9,566 nt of DNA from Comamonadaceae bacterium (GTDB lineage Bacteria; Pseudomonadota; Gammaproteobacteria; Burkholderiales; Burkholderiaceae), in assembly GCA_947505995.1 (NCBI GenBank), contig CANNNB010000077.1, positions 1 to 9,566 on the forward strand, written 5' to 3'. The notes beneath the pieces are model-generated. The model worked only from the letters and a program-made list of their open reading frames with translations, was not told where the DNA came from and did not search any database. The translations under genes were made by a program, and so were the position numbers. Below, piece by piece: positions 1-8,269 of the stretch (positions are counted from its first letter, which is position 1; every line of letters starts with the position of its first letter).

Positions 1-498
1 GGGCAGGATTTGGGTGAGCACCTGACCGCCAAGTACGGTTCAACCCCAGAGCAGCAAGCGCAGATTCGAGCCAATATTGCGGCGCGAGGCGAAGAGGTTG
101 GCTTTCAATTCAATCCGGGTGGTAGAGGACGTGTTTACAACACCTTCAATGCACACCGTTTGCTGCATTGGGCTGGCGTCAATGGGCCTGAAGGCAGTCA
201 GCATGCGCTTAAGCGTGCTTTGCTCGAGGCCTATCAGGGCCGGGCTGAATGTGTTGAATCTAATGAAGTCTTGTTGTCAGTCGTGGCCTCAGTGGGTTTG
301 GATGTTGCTGAAGCCCAATCTATTTTGGCTTCTGACACTTATGCACAAGAAGTTCGGGAGATAGAGCAACATTACCAACAAGCAGGTATTCATTCTGTGC
401 CTGCCGTCATCATCAATGACAAGCATCTGATTTCAGGCGGCCAGCCTGCAGAAGTCTTTGAGCAAGCGCTCAGAAGAATTGCTGCCGGTGAAGTTTGA
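1..498 (+). CDS. DsbA family oxidoreductase (FrnE-like), 3' part only
   Basis: This is the C-terminal 165 codons of a DsbA-superfamily protein of the FrnE / thiol-disulfide isomerase type. The reading frame is open from the first base of the window, so the start and the N-terminal thioredoxin half lie outside. The expected CxxC active site is therefore not visible. The part present shows the inserted helical domain (NTFNAHRLLHWA, then a helical stretch with ALKRALLEAYQG) followed by the returning thioredoxin half with the cis-proline loop HSVPAVII and the terminal ISGGQPAEVFEQAL helix, both typical of the family. FrnE-like proteins are mostly cytoplasmic and act on disulfides or in polyketide-related redox chemistry, but the substrate here is unknown. 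Only three bases separate its stop from the next gene, which suggests an operon. The family assignment is firm; the exact function is not. Confidence 0.9.
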   Translation, partial: GQDLGEHLTAKYGSTPEQQAQIRANIAARGEEVGFQFNPGGRGRVYNTFNAHRLLHWAGVNGPEGSQHALKRALLEAYQGRAECVESNEVLLSVVASVGLDVAEAQSILASDTYAQEVREIEQHYQQAGIHSVPAVIINDKHLISGGQPAEVFEQALRRIAAGEV

Positions 499-501
499 GA
501 C

Positions 502-891
502 ATGCCCGCACTGACCATTTACTACGATGGCAGTTGTCCGCTTTGTCGGCGTGAAATTGCCTTTTACAAAGGCAACCCGGATGCGGCTCAATTGGTTTGG
601 CACGATGTGAGTGTCAATTTTCAGGCCAACGACGATTCAAGCTTGGGTGACGGTCTCAGTTGCCAGCGCGCCATGGCGTACTTTCATGTGCGAGATGAGC
701 AGGGCAATTTGTTTCAGGGCGGTGCTGCGTTTGCGCGATTGTGGTTAGAACTTCGTGGCTGGCGCTTGGCAGGTCGAGTGTTTTCGGCTTGGCCTTTTAA
801 TTGGGCTATCAACCTGGGCTACAAAATGTTCTTGCCCATTCGGCCCACTTTGCAAAAGTATTTGATCAAATGGGATGAGCGTCATTCATGA
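502..891 (+). CDS. DCC-family thiol-disulfide oxidoreductase-like protein (DUF393)
   Basis: The 129-residue product opens with a beta strand and the family signature YYDGSCPLCRREI (Asp9, Cys12, Cys15), the DxxCxxC motif that names the DCC family (DUF393). WHDVS around residues 34-38 and the later MAYFHVRDEQGNLFQGGAAF block (about 53-72) are also typical: the family usually has a short 'hv.d.dG.v..G..A...lw' stretch here. The CxxC suggests a thioredoxin-like redox role, but the biochemical function of DUF393 proteins is not established. A hydrophobic, aromatic-rich C-terminal part (about residues 88-117) may be membrane-associated. The start has a modest ribosome site (GGTGAAG at 487-493) lying inside the end of the upstream gene. 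The next gene overlaps it by four bases (ATGA at 888-891), so translational coupling is likely. Confidence 0.9.
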   Translation: MPALTIYYDGSCPLCRREIAFYKGNPDAAQLVWHDVSVNFQANDDSSLGDGLSCQRAMAYFHVRDEQGNLFQGGAAFARLWLELRGWRLAGRVFSAWPFNWAINLGYKMFLPIRPTLQKYLIKWDERHS

Positions 892-1592
892 GTGCCTTTC
901 AAGCTTTGGTGTTGGGTGCAAGCGGTGCAATTGGAAGCGAGTTTGTCTCGCATTTTCAAAATGACTCAGAGTGTTCTCTGGTTGTTGGCTTGTCTCGCCA
1001 AAGTGAATTGCATTTTGAATTAGAAAACGAAGACAGCATGGCGCATTGCGCTGCGCAATTGAAAAGTGCGACGGGCCCCTTTGGCGCATGTCAATTCAAA
1101 TGGATCATTGATGCTACGGGTGCATTGACCATTGAAGGACAAGGTCCGGAAAAGCGCTTGGAAGCCTTGAATGCGCAGCAACTTTTAAAACAGTTTGAAG
1201 TGAATGCAGTGGGGCCAGCTTTGCTCATGAAGCATTTCTTTCCTCTCTTGCTATCTCAAGAACTATCTTGCTATGCCACTTTGTCGGCACGCGTAGGAAG
1301 CATTGAGGACAATCACAAAGGCGGATGGTATGGCTACCGAGCCGCCAAGGCAGCCAGAAATATGTTGTTGCAAACGGCAGCGATTGAGGCTTCCCGAAAA
1401 AAGCCATTGTGTGTGTTTGCTGCTCTACAGCCCGGTACAGTTCAATCGAAATTGTCCTCAATTTTTGTGGCGGCAGAGAACGCCATGCTGCCAGAAGAAT
1501 CAGTTTCAAAAATGATGGCTGTGATGTCAAAATTAGAGCCTAACGGTCGAGCCCAGTTTGTTGACCACGCTGGGCAAGTTATTCCGTGGTGA
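888..1592 (+). CDS. Short-chain dehydrogenase/reductase (C-factor / sniffer-like SDR)
   Basis: A 234-residue classical-size SDR with a Rossmann fold. The nucleotide-binding glycine motif is LGASGAIG (Gly10, Gly13, Gly16). The structural Asn is Asn106 in EVNAVGP. The catalytic residues are Ser133 or Ser138 in LSARVGSI, Tyr150 and Lys154 (YRAAK). PGTVQSKLS (about 182-190) is the expected cofactor-loop segment after beta-6. The spelling ARVGSI-D-N-GGWYGYRAAKAARN matches the carbonyl reductase sniffer-like / C-factor branch, whose members are predicted NAD(P)H-dependent oxidoreductases of mostly unknown substrate. The ATG overlaps the previous stop by four bases and has a purine-rich site GGGATGAG at 872-879, which supports this start. 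All catalytic residues are present, so it should be active. The substrate cannot be told from sequence. Confidence 0.93.
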   Translation: MSAFQALVLGASGAIGSEFVSHFQNDSECSLVVGLSRQSELHFELENEDSMAHCAAQLKSATGPFGACQFKWIIDATGALTIEGQGPEKRLEALNAQQLLKQFEVNAVGPALLMKHFFPLLLSQELSCYATLSARVGSIEDNHKGGWYGYRAAKAARNMLLQTAAIEASRKKPLCVFAALQPGTVQSKLSSIFVAAENAMLPEESVSKMMAVMSKLEPNGRAQFVDHAGQVIPW

Positions 1593-1617
1593 TGAATCTC
1601 ATTTTAAAAGGGTAAAC

Positions 1618-1797
1618 ATGAGCGAAGATCCTAGATGTTGTGGCACCGGTACTTGCATCATTGACCCTGAGGGTTTCTGTTGGTGCGGTCAGCAATGGGA
1701 TGGTGAAAAAATGGCCATGCCTAAGCTAGAGCTGCCAAGAGATGAGGAGCGTGCGAATCAATCCTCTGAAGATCCTTCGTCGGCGGGTTCTAAATGA
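1618..1797 (+). CDS. Small Cys-rich conserved hypothetical protein (59 aa)
   Basis: A 59-residue product read from the ATG at 1618. The frame is open further upstream to a TTG at 1558, but that would overlap the SDR gene. The ATG has a fitting purine tract (AAAAGGG, 1606-1612), and the distinctive part of the protein starts right after it. The N-terminal half carries five cysteines (Cys7, Cys8, Cys13, Cys21, Cys23) in the pattern CC-x4-C-x7-C-x-C, embedded in RCCGTGTC and CWCGQQWDG. The C-terminal 25 residues are charged and Ser/Glu-rich, probably disordered. There is no signal peptide. The dense cysteines suggest metal (zinc or iron-sulfur) binding or redox use. I recognise no named family and assign no function. 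It overlaps the next gene by four bases, so it sits firmly in the operon. Confidence 0.8.
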   Translation: MSEDPRCCGTGTCIIDPEGFCWCGQQWDGEKMAMPKLELPRDEERANQSSEDPSSAGSK

Positions 1798-2387
1798 TCA
1801 AACTCATCCAAACAAACATACTCAAGTGGGCCAGTCTTGGCGTGCTCGTGTTTGCCGGCCTTCATGTGTCAGCCAGTGAACTGTCTGAGTCGCTTAAGAA
1901 GTCTGACCATGTTTTACTCATGCGCCACGCACTGGCACCTGGTGTTGGCGATCCCGCTGGTTACAAACTTCAAGATTGCAAATCTCAAAGAAATTTAGAT
2001 GCCAAAGGTCGTGAGCAGTCGCAAAGAATTGGTCAATGGTTGAAAGCGCAAGGTGTTGGTCATTCACTTGTATTTACCAGTGCATGGTGTCGTTGCAAAG
2101 AAACAGCTGAAAAGTTGGCCTTGGGTACCCCTGCACTGGAAGCTTCTTTAAATTCATTTTTTGACGACATGAGTCAAGGGCCACAAAGCAATTTGAATTT
2201 GCAAAAATTCATTGGCAATCAGCTTAAAACCAAAGGTGAAAAGGCCTTGATTTTGGTCACGCACCATGTGAATATTGCGGAGTTTATGGGAGAAAACGTT
2301 GGGTCTGGCGACATGGTTTTGGCCAAAGTCAATTCAGCAGGAAAAATGCTGTCATTCAAAATTTACCCAAGCCCCAGATCTGATTGA
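1794..2387 (+). CDS. Exported histidine phosphatase family protein
   Basis: A 197-residue member of the histidine phosphatase (phosphoglycerate mutase-like) superfamily. The catalytic core is visible: LLMRHALAP (Arg44, His45, the phospho-accepting histidine), FTSAWCRCKETA (about 94-105, with Arg100 and acid Glu103), and LVTHHVN (His157/His158) supplying the second pocket histidine. The family usually reads RHG; here it is RHA, which is a tolerated position. Residues 1-27 look like a signal peptide: Lys-2 positive charges, a hydrophobic stretch around ASLGVLVFAGL, then VSA before Ser28 as a plausible signal peptidase I site. It should therefore act in the periplasm. The substrate is unknown; short exported members resemble the SixA/Ais group. 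The start ATG lies within the previous gene's stop (ATGA at 1794-1797). It is the last gene of the + strand run and faces the - strand operon across 23 bases. Confidence 0.92.
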   Translation: MIKLIQTNILKWASLGVLVFAGLHVSASELSESLKKSDHVLLMRHALAPGVGDPAGYKLQDCKSQRNLDAKGREQSQRIGQWLKAQGVGHSLVFTSAWCRCKETAEKLALGTPALEASLNSFFDDMSQGPQSNLNLQKFIGNQLKTKGEKALILVTHHVNIAEFMGENVGSGDMVLAKVNSAGKMLSFKIYPSPRSD

Positions 2388-2410
2388 AACGGTGCCTGTT
2401 AAATATCCCT

Positions 2411-4408
2411 CTAGCGTTGGACTGCTTGTTCAATCTTTCGTTTTGGCACTGTGCTTTTCGGAATTTTGAAAGCAGGTTTTTTGCTGCCTGCATGTTCAGT
2501 AAGTGCATCTTGAAACCAAGTTCGCACATCTTGTTCTAGGCCAATGCCGTGCATGAAGTTGTAGATGGCTTTTTTCAAACCTAAGCCTAAGAGATCGTGA
2601 TCAACGCCTGTAGAGTCAATGAATCCAATGTCGTTTTTGCCAAAGCTGACAGGCGGTAATGGGATAAGTTCAATGCCATATTCTTTGGGGTTCAAGCCCA
2701 CTGGCGAGTGAACGGTGCAAGCAAAGCGGTGGAAGAAGCCACTTTGAATACAGCCGTTTTCAAACAATTGCCGAACATACTCAAGCGCGTCGACAGTGTC
2801 CTGTACAGTTTGAGTCGGGAAGCCGTACATGAGGTAAGCGTGTACCAAAATGCCTGCTTCTGAAAAGCCTTTGGTCACTTGGGCCACTTGCTCAACTGTC
2901 ACGCCTTTTTTCATGAGATTGAGCAAACGGTCTGAGGCGACTTCAAGGCCGCCCGACATTGCAATGCAACCGCTCTCTGCCAACAGCTCTGCCAACTCGG
3001 GTGTGAATGTTTTTTCAAAGCGAATGTTGCCCCACCACGAGATGTGCACGTTTCTGCGAATCAGTTCTTCTGCCAAAGCTTTGAGGGCCTTGGGCGGTGC
3101 GGCTTCATCTACAAAGTGGAAACCAGTTTGTCCCGTTTCTTTCACAATTTTTTCAATGCGATCGACCAACAAAGTTGCAGACGCTGTTTCGTAGCGCGAA
3201 ATGTAATCGAGGCTCACATCGCAGAAGCTGCATTTTTTCCAGTAGCAACCGTGCGCCACTGTGAGTTTGTTCCAGCGGCCATCACTCCAAAGGCGGTGCA
3301 TGGGGTTAAGCATGTCCAGCAAGGACAAATAGTCTTGCAAAGGCAGGCCATCCCATGTGGCGGTGCCTACCTCTTCAAATGGCACATCGGGCTCTGACCA
3401 ATTGATCAGTTGAACGCGCTGAGCACTGTCATTGTCAGTGACACCCCTATCGCCACCGGTAATTTGGGTCTCATCGCTTGTTTTGCGTATAAATGTTCTA
3501 ACCAAACGTGATGATGAACGTTTGCCTTCTAGATGTTCTAGCAAAGCCAGCAGTGGCCGCTCGCCTGAATCGAGTGTGATGAAGTCGACGTAATCAAAGA
3601 CGCGAGGCTCTGTCAATTCACGCAATTCGGTGTTGACGAAGCCGCCACCCAGTGCAATGTTAATGTGAGGATGGTGTTGTTTGATGCACTGCGCAATTCT
3701 GAAGGCTGCGTAAACAGCGCCAGGGAAGGGCACTGAAAGCAGGACCAAGGAGGGCTGATGTTTTTCAATGACTTGCAGGGTGAGTCCTTGAAGTTTCTCA
3801 TCCATCAAAGTGAGTGGGGCTGCCAGTGCTTCGGCCAAGGGCTCGAAGGTGGCTTGGCTGCCAGCCAATGATTCGCCATAGCGAACAAATTCGAACCTTG
3901 AGTCAACAGCGTCGCGCAACACATCTGCCAAGTCGTTCAAGTACAAAGTGGCCAAGTGGCGTGCGCGGTCTTGCTGGCCTAAAGCGCCAAAAGCCCAAGA
4001 CAGAGGGTCGCCCGACTCGCTGTCGTCATAAGCATCTAGAGCTGCAAAGCGCGGGCCTTCTGGTAAAAATCCACGGCCAGCAATGCGGTGGCTGAGTGTG
4101 CTGTCCTTGCCTTGCAAAAAAGCAATGGTGGGCTCGACAGTGTGAAGATAGCGTTCAAAAAAGTCGAGAAAGTAATTTACGCTGACGCTGCGCGCTTCTT
4201 CAGACAGTTGAAGCGCGCGCACCTTCACATCTGCTAAACCATCCACAGTGAACAAACTCAAGACGAGTTTGAGTGCCAGATCCTCTTGAACGGCAGCTAC
4301 CCCACGAGAACGCAAAAAGCCCGTAAGGTAGGCCGTGGACGGGTAGGGGGTGTTGAGTTGCGTCATCGGTGGGATGACGCTCAAGACGCGAATAGGATTT
4401 GGGTTCAT
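2411..4408 (-). CDS. B12-binding-domain-type radical SAM protein, substrate unknown
   Basis: A 665-residue radical SAM enzyme. The core begins at about residue 380 with the cluster motif AHGCYWKKCSFCD (Cys388, Cys393, Cys396). The spacing is CX4CX2C, not the standard CX3CX2C. Downstream are typical TIM-barrel elements: HFVDEAAPP (431-439), WWGNIRFE (458-465), MSGGLEVASDRLL (484-496) and YLMYGFPTQT (525-534). Before it, residues about 205-295 look like a cobalamin-binding Rossmann domain (LVLLSVPFPG, ALGGGFVNTE, DFITLDSGERPLLALLEHL). It lacks the DxHxxG base-off signature, as is usual in radical SAM members. Residues 1-200 show nothing I recognise. A Thr/Asp-rich linker spans about 309-331 and the tail is basic. 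It follows the acetyltransferase gene by 13 bases at the end of the glycine cleavage operon. Its ribosome site is weak (GGGTTGA directly before the ATG). The superfamily is certain; the reaction (methylation, ring chemistry or other) is unknown. Confidence 0.92.
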   Translation of the reverse strand: MNPNPIRVLSVIPPMTQLNTPYPSTAYLTGFLRSRGVAAVQEDLALKLVLSLFTVDGLADVKVRALQLSEEARSVSVNYFLDFFERYLHTVEPTIAFLQGKDSTLSHRIAGRGFLPEGPRFAALDAYDDSESGDPLSWAFGALGQQDRARHLATLYLNDLADVLRDAVDSRFEFVRYGESLAGSQATFEPLAEALAAPLTLMDEKLQGLTLQVIEKHQPSLVLLSVPFPGAVYAAFRIAQCIKQHHPHINIALGGGFVNTELRELTEPRVFDYVDFITLDSGERPLLALLEHLEGKRSSSRLVRTFIRKTSDETQITGGDRGVTDNDSAQRVQLINWSEPDVPFEEVGTATWDGLPLQDYLSLLDMLNPMHRLWSDGRWNKLTVAHGCYWKKCSFCDVSLDYISRYETASATLLVDRIEKIVKETGQTGFHFVDEAAPPKALKALAEELIRRNVHISWWGNIRFEKTFTPELAELLAESGCIAMSGGLEVASDRLLNLMKKGVTVEQVAQVTKGFSEAGILVHAYLMYGFPTQTVQDTVDALEYVRQLFENGCIQSGFFHRFACTVHSPVGLNPKEYGIELIPLPPVSFGKNDIGFIDSTGVDHDLLGLGLKKAIYNFMHGIGLEQDVRTWFQDALTEHAGSKKPAFKIPKSTVPKRKIEQAVQR

Positions 4409-4421
4409 TCAACCCGTGACT

Positions 4422-4907
4422 TTACAGCCACTTTTGCATGAATTGCGCTTGTCCAGCGGCTGGATTGAGTTCGTATTGTGCAAATCCAAAGCGTTTGTAG
4501 CTGGCCATGGCTGGTAAGTTGCCACTGAGCACTTCAAGGGTGAGCTTGCAGCAACCTCGGGTACGAGCATAGGCTTCCGCCGCTTTGAGCAGGGCTTGTC
4601 CAACGCCTTGGCCCCGATGGCCCGCCAAGACCGCAATGTCGTGAACGTTAAGCAGAGGTTTTGCCTTGAAAGTGGAATATCCTTCAAAACAGTTGATCAG
4701 GCCTAAAGGTTTGTCATCAAGCCAAGCAATGAAACTGGCCGCTCCTGCAATACGGGCCAAGTCGCTGCACAGCCTTGCTGCAGCTTCTGGATGGAGGGCA
4801 TCGCCACCGCCCATCGGATCTTGTGCATAGGCATCTAGCAAAAAGACCAAGGCCTGCGCATCTTGCGCATTCAAGTAGTCAACGCGCTTGATTTGCAGCA
4901 AGCTCAT
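4422..4907 (-). CDS. GNAT family N-acetyltransferase
   Basis: A 161-residue single-domain GNAT acetyltransferase, the usual length for the family. The acetyl-CoA pyrophosphate loop is [11 protein letters not shown] (97-107, the Q/R-x-x-G-x-G/A motif A), preceded by the beta-4 strand VHDIAVLAG. Motif B is visible as [19 protein letters not shown] (124-142), with Asn130 and Tyr137 in the expected places. Members transfer acetyl groups to amines of small molecules or proteins; the acceptor here cannot be predicted. The ATG overlaps the gcvP stop by four bases (4904-4907), so translation is probably coupled to gcvP. The radical SAM gene follows after 13 bases. That placement makes it part of the glycine cleavage transcript, although neither enzyme is needed for glycine cleavage itself. 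Confidence 0.92.
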   Translation of the reverse strand: MSLLQIKRVDYLNAQDAQALVFLLDAYAQDPMGGGDALHPEAAARLCSDLARIAGAASFIAWLDDKPLGLINCFEGYSTFKAKPLLNVHDIAVLAGHRGQGVGQALLKAAEAYARTRGCCKLTLEVLSGNLPAMASYKRFGFAQYELNPAAGQAQFMQKWL

Positions 4908-7807
4908 TCAGTGTAGTCGCTCATGGGCAGGCAGCTGCAGAACAAATTGCGATCGCCATAGACGTTGTCAACGCGTCCCACTTGAGGCCAGTACTTTACG
5001 CTGCTCAAGGGTCGGCCAGCTTGGGCTGCACCTACTTCGCGTGTATAGGGACGGCTCCAATCAGCAGCCATCAAACTGGCCGCAGTGTGAGGTGCATGCT
5101 TGAGGGGGTTGTTGTCTTGTGGCCAAACACCGTTTTCAATAAGGCGAACTTCTTCGCGAATGGCAATCATGGCGTCAATAAAGCGGTCTATCTCTTCAAG
5201 GGTTTCGCTTTCAGTGGGTTCCACCATGAGGGTGTTGACCACTGGGAAAGACAAAGTTGGGGCATGGAAGCCATAGTCCATCAAGCGTTTGGCCACGTCC
5301 TCTGCCATCACGCCGCTGGTTTCCTTCAGGCCGCGCAAATCCAAAATGCATTCGTGGGCTACATGACCAGATTTGCCGTTTTCACCTGCGCTTGCGTACA
5401 ACGTGGGGTAGTGATCGGCCAAGCGACGGCTGATGTAGTTGGCCGCCAAAATGGCCGCCTCGGTGGCATGCTTCAAACCTTCGGCGCCCATCATGCGGCA
5501 ATACATCCAACTGATGGGCAACACGGCTGCATTGCCCAAAGGTGCAGCTGAAACGGCACCTACGCCATTCACTTTCAAACCGCCCGTGGCATGGCCTGGC
5601 AGGTAAGGAACCAAATCTTCCACCACACAAACTGGGCCCACACCAGGGCCGCCACCGCCATGGGGAATGCAGAAAGTTTTGTGCAAATTAAGGTGGCTGA
5701 CATCGCCGCCAAATTCACCGGGAGCTGCCACGCCCACCAAGGCGTTCATGTTGGCCCCGTCGACATACACGCGGCCGCCGTGTTGGTGTACAAGTTCGCA
5801 AAGCGCTTTGACTTGCGTTTCAAACACACCATGCGTGCTAGGGTAGGTGATCATGGCTGCAGCCAAGTGGGCGCTGTGTTCTTCACACTTAGCCTTCAGG
5901 TCGGCCATGTCGACGTTGCCTTGCGCGTCGCATGCGGTGACCACCACTTGCATGCCCACCATTTGCGCGCTTGCAGGATTGGTGCCATGCGCGCTAGAAG
6001 GAATGATGCAGATGTTGCGATGGCCTTGGCCCTTGGCTTCGTGAAATGCTTTGATGACCAACAGACCCGCGTATTCACCTTGTGAGCCCGCGTTGGGCTG
6101 CAAGCTGATGCCTGCATAGCCAGTGGCTTGGCACAACCACTCGCGCAGTTGCTCATCGAGCAGGGCATACCCCTTGAGCTGGTTGGCAGGTGCGAAGGGA
6201 TGAATGTTGGCAAATTCGGGCCAAGTAATGGGAATCATCTCGCTGGTAGCGTTGAGCTTCATGGTGCAAGAGCCCAAGGGAATCATGCTTCTGTCAAGCG
6301 CCAAATCTTTGTCGCTCAATTGGCGGATGTAACGCAGCATGCCGGTTTCGGAGTGGTACCGATTGAACACGGGATGTGTGAGGAATTTGCTGTTACGGCG
6401 AAGGCCCGAGGGGATGAGGCTATCGCGACCTTTTTCAAAAGCCGTCCAGTCTGGCAGAGCTTGTCCGGCCTCAGCAAAGCTGGACCAGAGTGCTTCGATG
6501 TCGTTGCGCGAAGTGGTTTCGTCCAAGGACACGCCAATGCTGTCTGCACCTAACTTGCGTAAGTTCAAACCTTTGCTCAAGGCTTTTTGCATCACAGCTT
6601 CGGTCCGAGCACCGGTGCTAATTTGCAACGTGTCAAAAGCCGATTTGTGTGCCAGTTTGCAACCAATTTTTTCCAAACCTTCGGCCAAGATGGCGGTGAA
6701 ACTGGCCACGCGTTGGGCAATGCGTTTCAAGCCCAAAGGGCCGTGATAGACCGTGTACATGCTGGCCACCACCGCGGGTAAAACTTGTGCTGTGCAAATA
6801 TTGGAAGTGGCTTTTTCGCGGCGAATATGTTGTTCGCGTGTTTGCAAAGCCAAGCGATAGGCGGGGTTGCCATGCACGTCTACACTCACACCGACCAAAC
6901 GCCCTGGCATGGAGCGTTTGTACTCGTCGCGGCAAGCCAGGTAGGCAGCGTGCGGGCCACCTGCGCCCATGGGCATGCCAAAGCGCTGGGTGGTGCCCAC
7001 CACGATGTCGGCATCTAGCTCGCCAGGTGGTGTGAGGAGTGTGAGGGCTAACAAATCGGCGGCCACAATGAAGGCGGCTTGTGCGGCATGAGCCTGAGCA
7101 ATGACATCTTTCAAATCATGTGTCATGCCTGAAGTAGAGGGGTACTGCGCCACCACGGCAAAGTAGTCGTGTTGCTTCATGAGTTCGGGGGCAAAACCCA
7201 CCAATACTTTCAAGCCCAAAGGCGCTGCACGCGTTTGAATGACTTCAATGGTTTGCGGATGGCAATCGCTGGCCACAATGATGTTGTTGCTTTTTGATTT
7301 GACTGAACGCTTGGCCAAGGTCATGGCTTCAGCAGCAGCCGTGGCCTCGTCCAACATGGACGCGTTGGCAATGGGCATGGCTGTCAAATCACAAATCATG
7401 GTTTGGAAATTGACCAATGCTTCCATGCGGCCTTGACTAATTTCGGCTTGGTAGGGTGTGTATGCGGTATACCAAGCGGGGTTTTCCAAAATGTTACGCA
7501 AGATCACGCCCGGCGTGTGTGTGCCGTAATAGCCTTGTCCAATGAAACTTTTGAGTATTTGATTTTGTTGTGCCATGGCTTTGAGCTCTGCCAAAGCACC
7601 GGCCTCTGTAATGGGCGCAGGCAACTTCATAGCCTGACTGCGTGCAATGGAGGCTGGCACGATGCTGTCAATGAGCGCACGGCGGGAAGCCTCGCCAATG
7701 ACCGAGAGCATGTGCTTTTCATCTGCTTCACTGATGCCAATGTGGCGTGAAATGAATTCATGCTCGTGCTCGAGTTGACTTAAAGGTGCGGCAGAGGACA
7801 TCAACAT
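4904..7807 (-). CDS. gcvP: Glycine dehydrogenase (decarboxylating), P protein
   Basis: A 967-residue P protein of the glycine cleavage system, full length for the single-chain (fused alpha/beta) form. It is the PLP enzyme that decarboxylates glycine and passes the aminomethyl group to the lipoyl arm of H protein. The N-terminal half starts with [17 protein letters not shown] and contains [18 protein letters not shown] (about 88-105) and GADxG-like GAGGPHAAY (281-289). The C-terminal half holds [13 protein letters not shown] (508-520), [12 protein letters not shown] (605-616), VDGANMNA (682-689) and the PLP-lysine loop [18 protein letters not shown] (705-722), with Lys710 as the Schiff-base residue. 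The C-terminal ENGVWP and [11 protein letters not shown] blocks are intact. It lies 57 bases after gcvH. No good Shine-Dalgarno precedes the ATG at 7807; a second in-frame ATG two codons on is an equally possible start. The family identity is certain. Confidence 0.98.
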   Translation of the reverse strand: MLMSSAAPLSQLEHEHEFISRHIGISEADEKHMLSVIGEASRRALIDSIVPASIARSQAMKLPAPITEAGALAELKAMAQQNQILKSFIGQGYYGTHTPGVILRNILENPAWYTAYTPYQAEISQGRMEALVNFQTMICDLTAMPIANASMLDEATAAAEAMTLAKRSVKSKSNNIIVASDCHPQTIEVIQTRAAPLGLKVLVGFAPELMKQHDYFAVVAQYPSTSGMTHDLKDVIAQAHAAQAAFIVAADLLALTLLTPPGELDADIVVGTTQRFGMPMGAGGPHAAYLACRDEYKRSMPGRLVGVSVDVHGNPAYRLALQTREQHIRREKATSNICTAQVLPAVVASMYTVYHGPLGLKRIAQRVASFTAILAEGLEKIGCKLAHKSAFDTLQISTGARTEAVMQKALSKGLNLRKLGADSIGVSLDETTSRNDIEALWSSFAEAGQALPDWTAFEKGRDSLIPSGLRRNSKFLTHPVFNRYHSETGMLRYIRQLSDKDLALDRSMIPLGSCTMKLNATSEMIPITWPEFANIHPFAPANQLKGYALLDEQLREWLCQATGYAGISLQPNAGSQGEYAGLLVIKAFHEAKGQGHRNICIIPSSAHGTNPASAQMVGMQVVVTACDAQGNVDMADLKAKCEEHSAHLAAAMITYPSTHGVFETQVKALCELVHQHGGRVYVDGANMNALVGVAAPGEFGGDVSHLNLHKTFCIPHGGGGPGVGPVCVVEDLVPYLPGHATGGLKVNGVGAVSAAPLGNAAVLPISWMYCRMMGAEGLKHATEAAILAANYISRRLADHYPTLYASAGENGKSGHVAHECILDLRGLKETSGVMAEDVAKRLMDYGFHAPTLSFPVVNTLMVEPTESETLEEIDRFIDAMIAIREEVRLIENGVWPQDNNPLKHAPHTAASLMAADWSRPYTREVGAAQAGRPLSSVKYWPQVGRVDNVYGDRNLFCSCLPMSDYTE

Positions 7808-7864
7808 GGTTTGACTTTCAGACTCAAAGTTTGATCAAGAATTAAAAATTAAAAGACAATTTTT

Positions 7865-8236
7865 TTAGTGAGACGCTGAAAATGCCGAGTAAGCAGTTTC
7901 GTCCAGCAGCGCATCCACTTGCGATGCATCAGACAGCTTGACCTTAAAAAACCAACCGGCACCCAGAGGGTCGGTATTTGCCAAGGAGGGATCGTCACGC
8001 AGTGCTTCATTCACTTCTGTAATTTCACCACTGATCGGCATGTAAACATCGGCAGCCGCCTTGACAGACTCGACCACGCCCGCCACAGCCTTTTGTTCAA
8101 AACTGCTTCCAACTTCAGGCAGTTCAACAAACACCACATCCCCCAACGCATCTTGTGCATGGTGCGTGATGCCCACAGTGGCCACATCGCCGTTCAACAA
8201 AATCCACTCATGCTCTTCCGTGTACTTCAAACTCAT
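7865..8236 (-). CDS. gcvH: Glycine cleavage system H protein (lipoyl carrier)
   Basis: A 123-residue H protein, normal length. It carries the aminomethyl intermediate on a lipoyl group between P, T and L proteins in the cytoplasm. The lipoylation site is visible as [14 protein letters not shown], with Lys59 as the modified residue. N-terminal YTEEHEWI, central [19 protein letters not shown] and C-terminal [15 protein letters not shown] all match the family. The start is secured by a strong Shine-Dalgarno sequence (AAGGAG on the - strand, 8243-8248) seven bases before the ATG. It sits between gcvT (96-base gap holding a direct repeat) and gcvP (57-base gap, A/T-rich, no clear terminator). Confidence 0.98.
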   Translation of the reverse strand: MSLKYTEEHEWILLNGDVATVGITHHAQDALGDVVFVELPEVGSSFEQKAVAGVVESVKAAADVYMPISGEITEVNEALRDDPSLANTDPLGAGWFFKVKLSDASQVDALLDETAYSAFSASH

Positions 8237-8242
8237 TTCTCA

Positions 8243-8248
8243 CTCCTT
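8243..8248 (-). promoter_or_regulatory. Strong Shine-Dalgarno site of gcvH
   Basis: AAGGAG on the - strand lies six bases before the ATG region that ends at 8236. It is the best ribosome site in the window and fits the need for high H-protein output relative to T and P. Confidence 0.8.
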
Positions 8249-8269
8249 GTTTAATTTGGTTCAGTTAAT

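Noticed and set aside
1558..1617. TTG-started N-terminal extension of the Cys-rich protein
   Set aside because: It would overlap the SDR gene end, and the ATG at 1618 has a purine-rich site and begins the distinctive sequence.
1618..1797. Cys-rich mini-protein as a RiPP precursor for the nearby radical SAM enzyme
   Set aside because: It is in a different, convergent operon, is Asp/Glu-rich without a leader-core layout, and no RiPP recognition element or transporter is present. Proximity alone is not enough.
2388..2410. Expected bidirectional terminator in the 23-base convergent gap
   Set aside because: I see no GC-rich inverted repeat with a T-tract in or next to the gap. A weak GCAGG/CCTGC pairing near 2475-2495 lies in coding sequence with a long loop, so no terminator is called.
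4982..5551. Long open frames on the + strand opposite gcvP (for example 4982-5551 and 5591-6085)
   Set aside because: They are antisense shadows of the gcvP coding sequence, with no recognisable domains, no ribosome sites and composition dictated by the opposite codons.
7808..7864. Possible promoter or terminator in the A/T-rich gcvH-gcvP gap
   Set aside because: The T-rich run is not preceded by a GC-rich hairpin, and no paired -35/-10 boxes are evident. The small TTTGA/TCAAA repeat is too weak.
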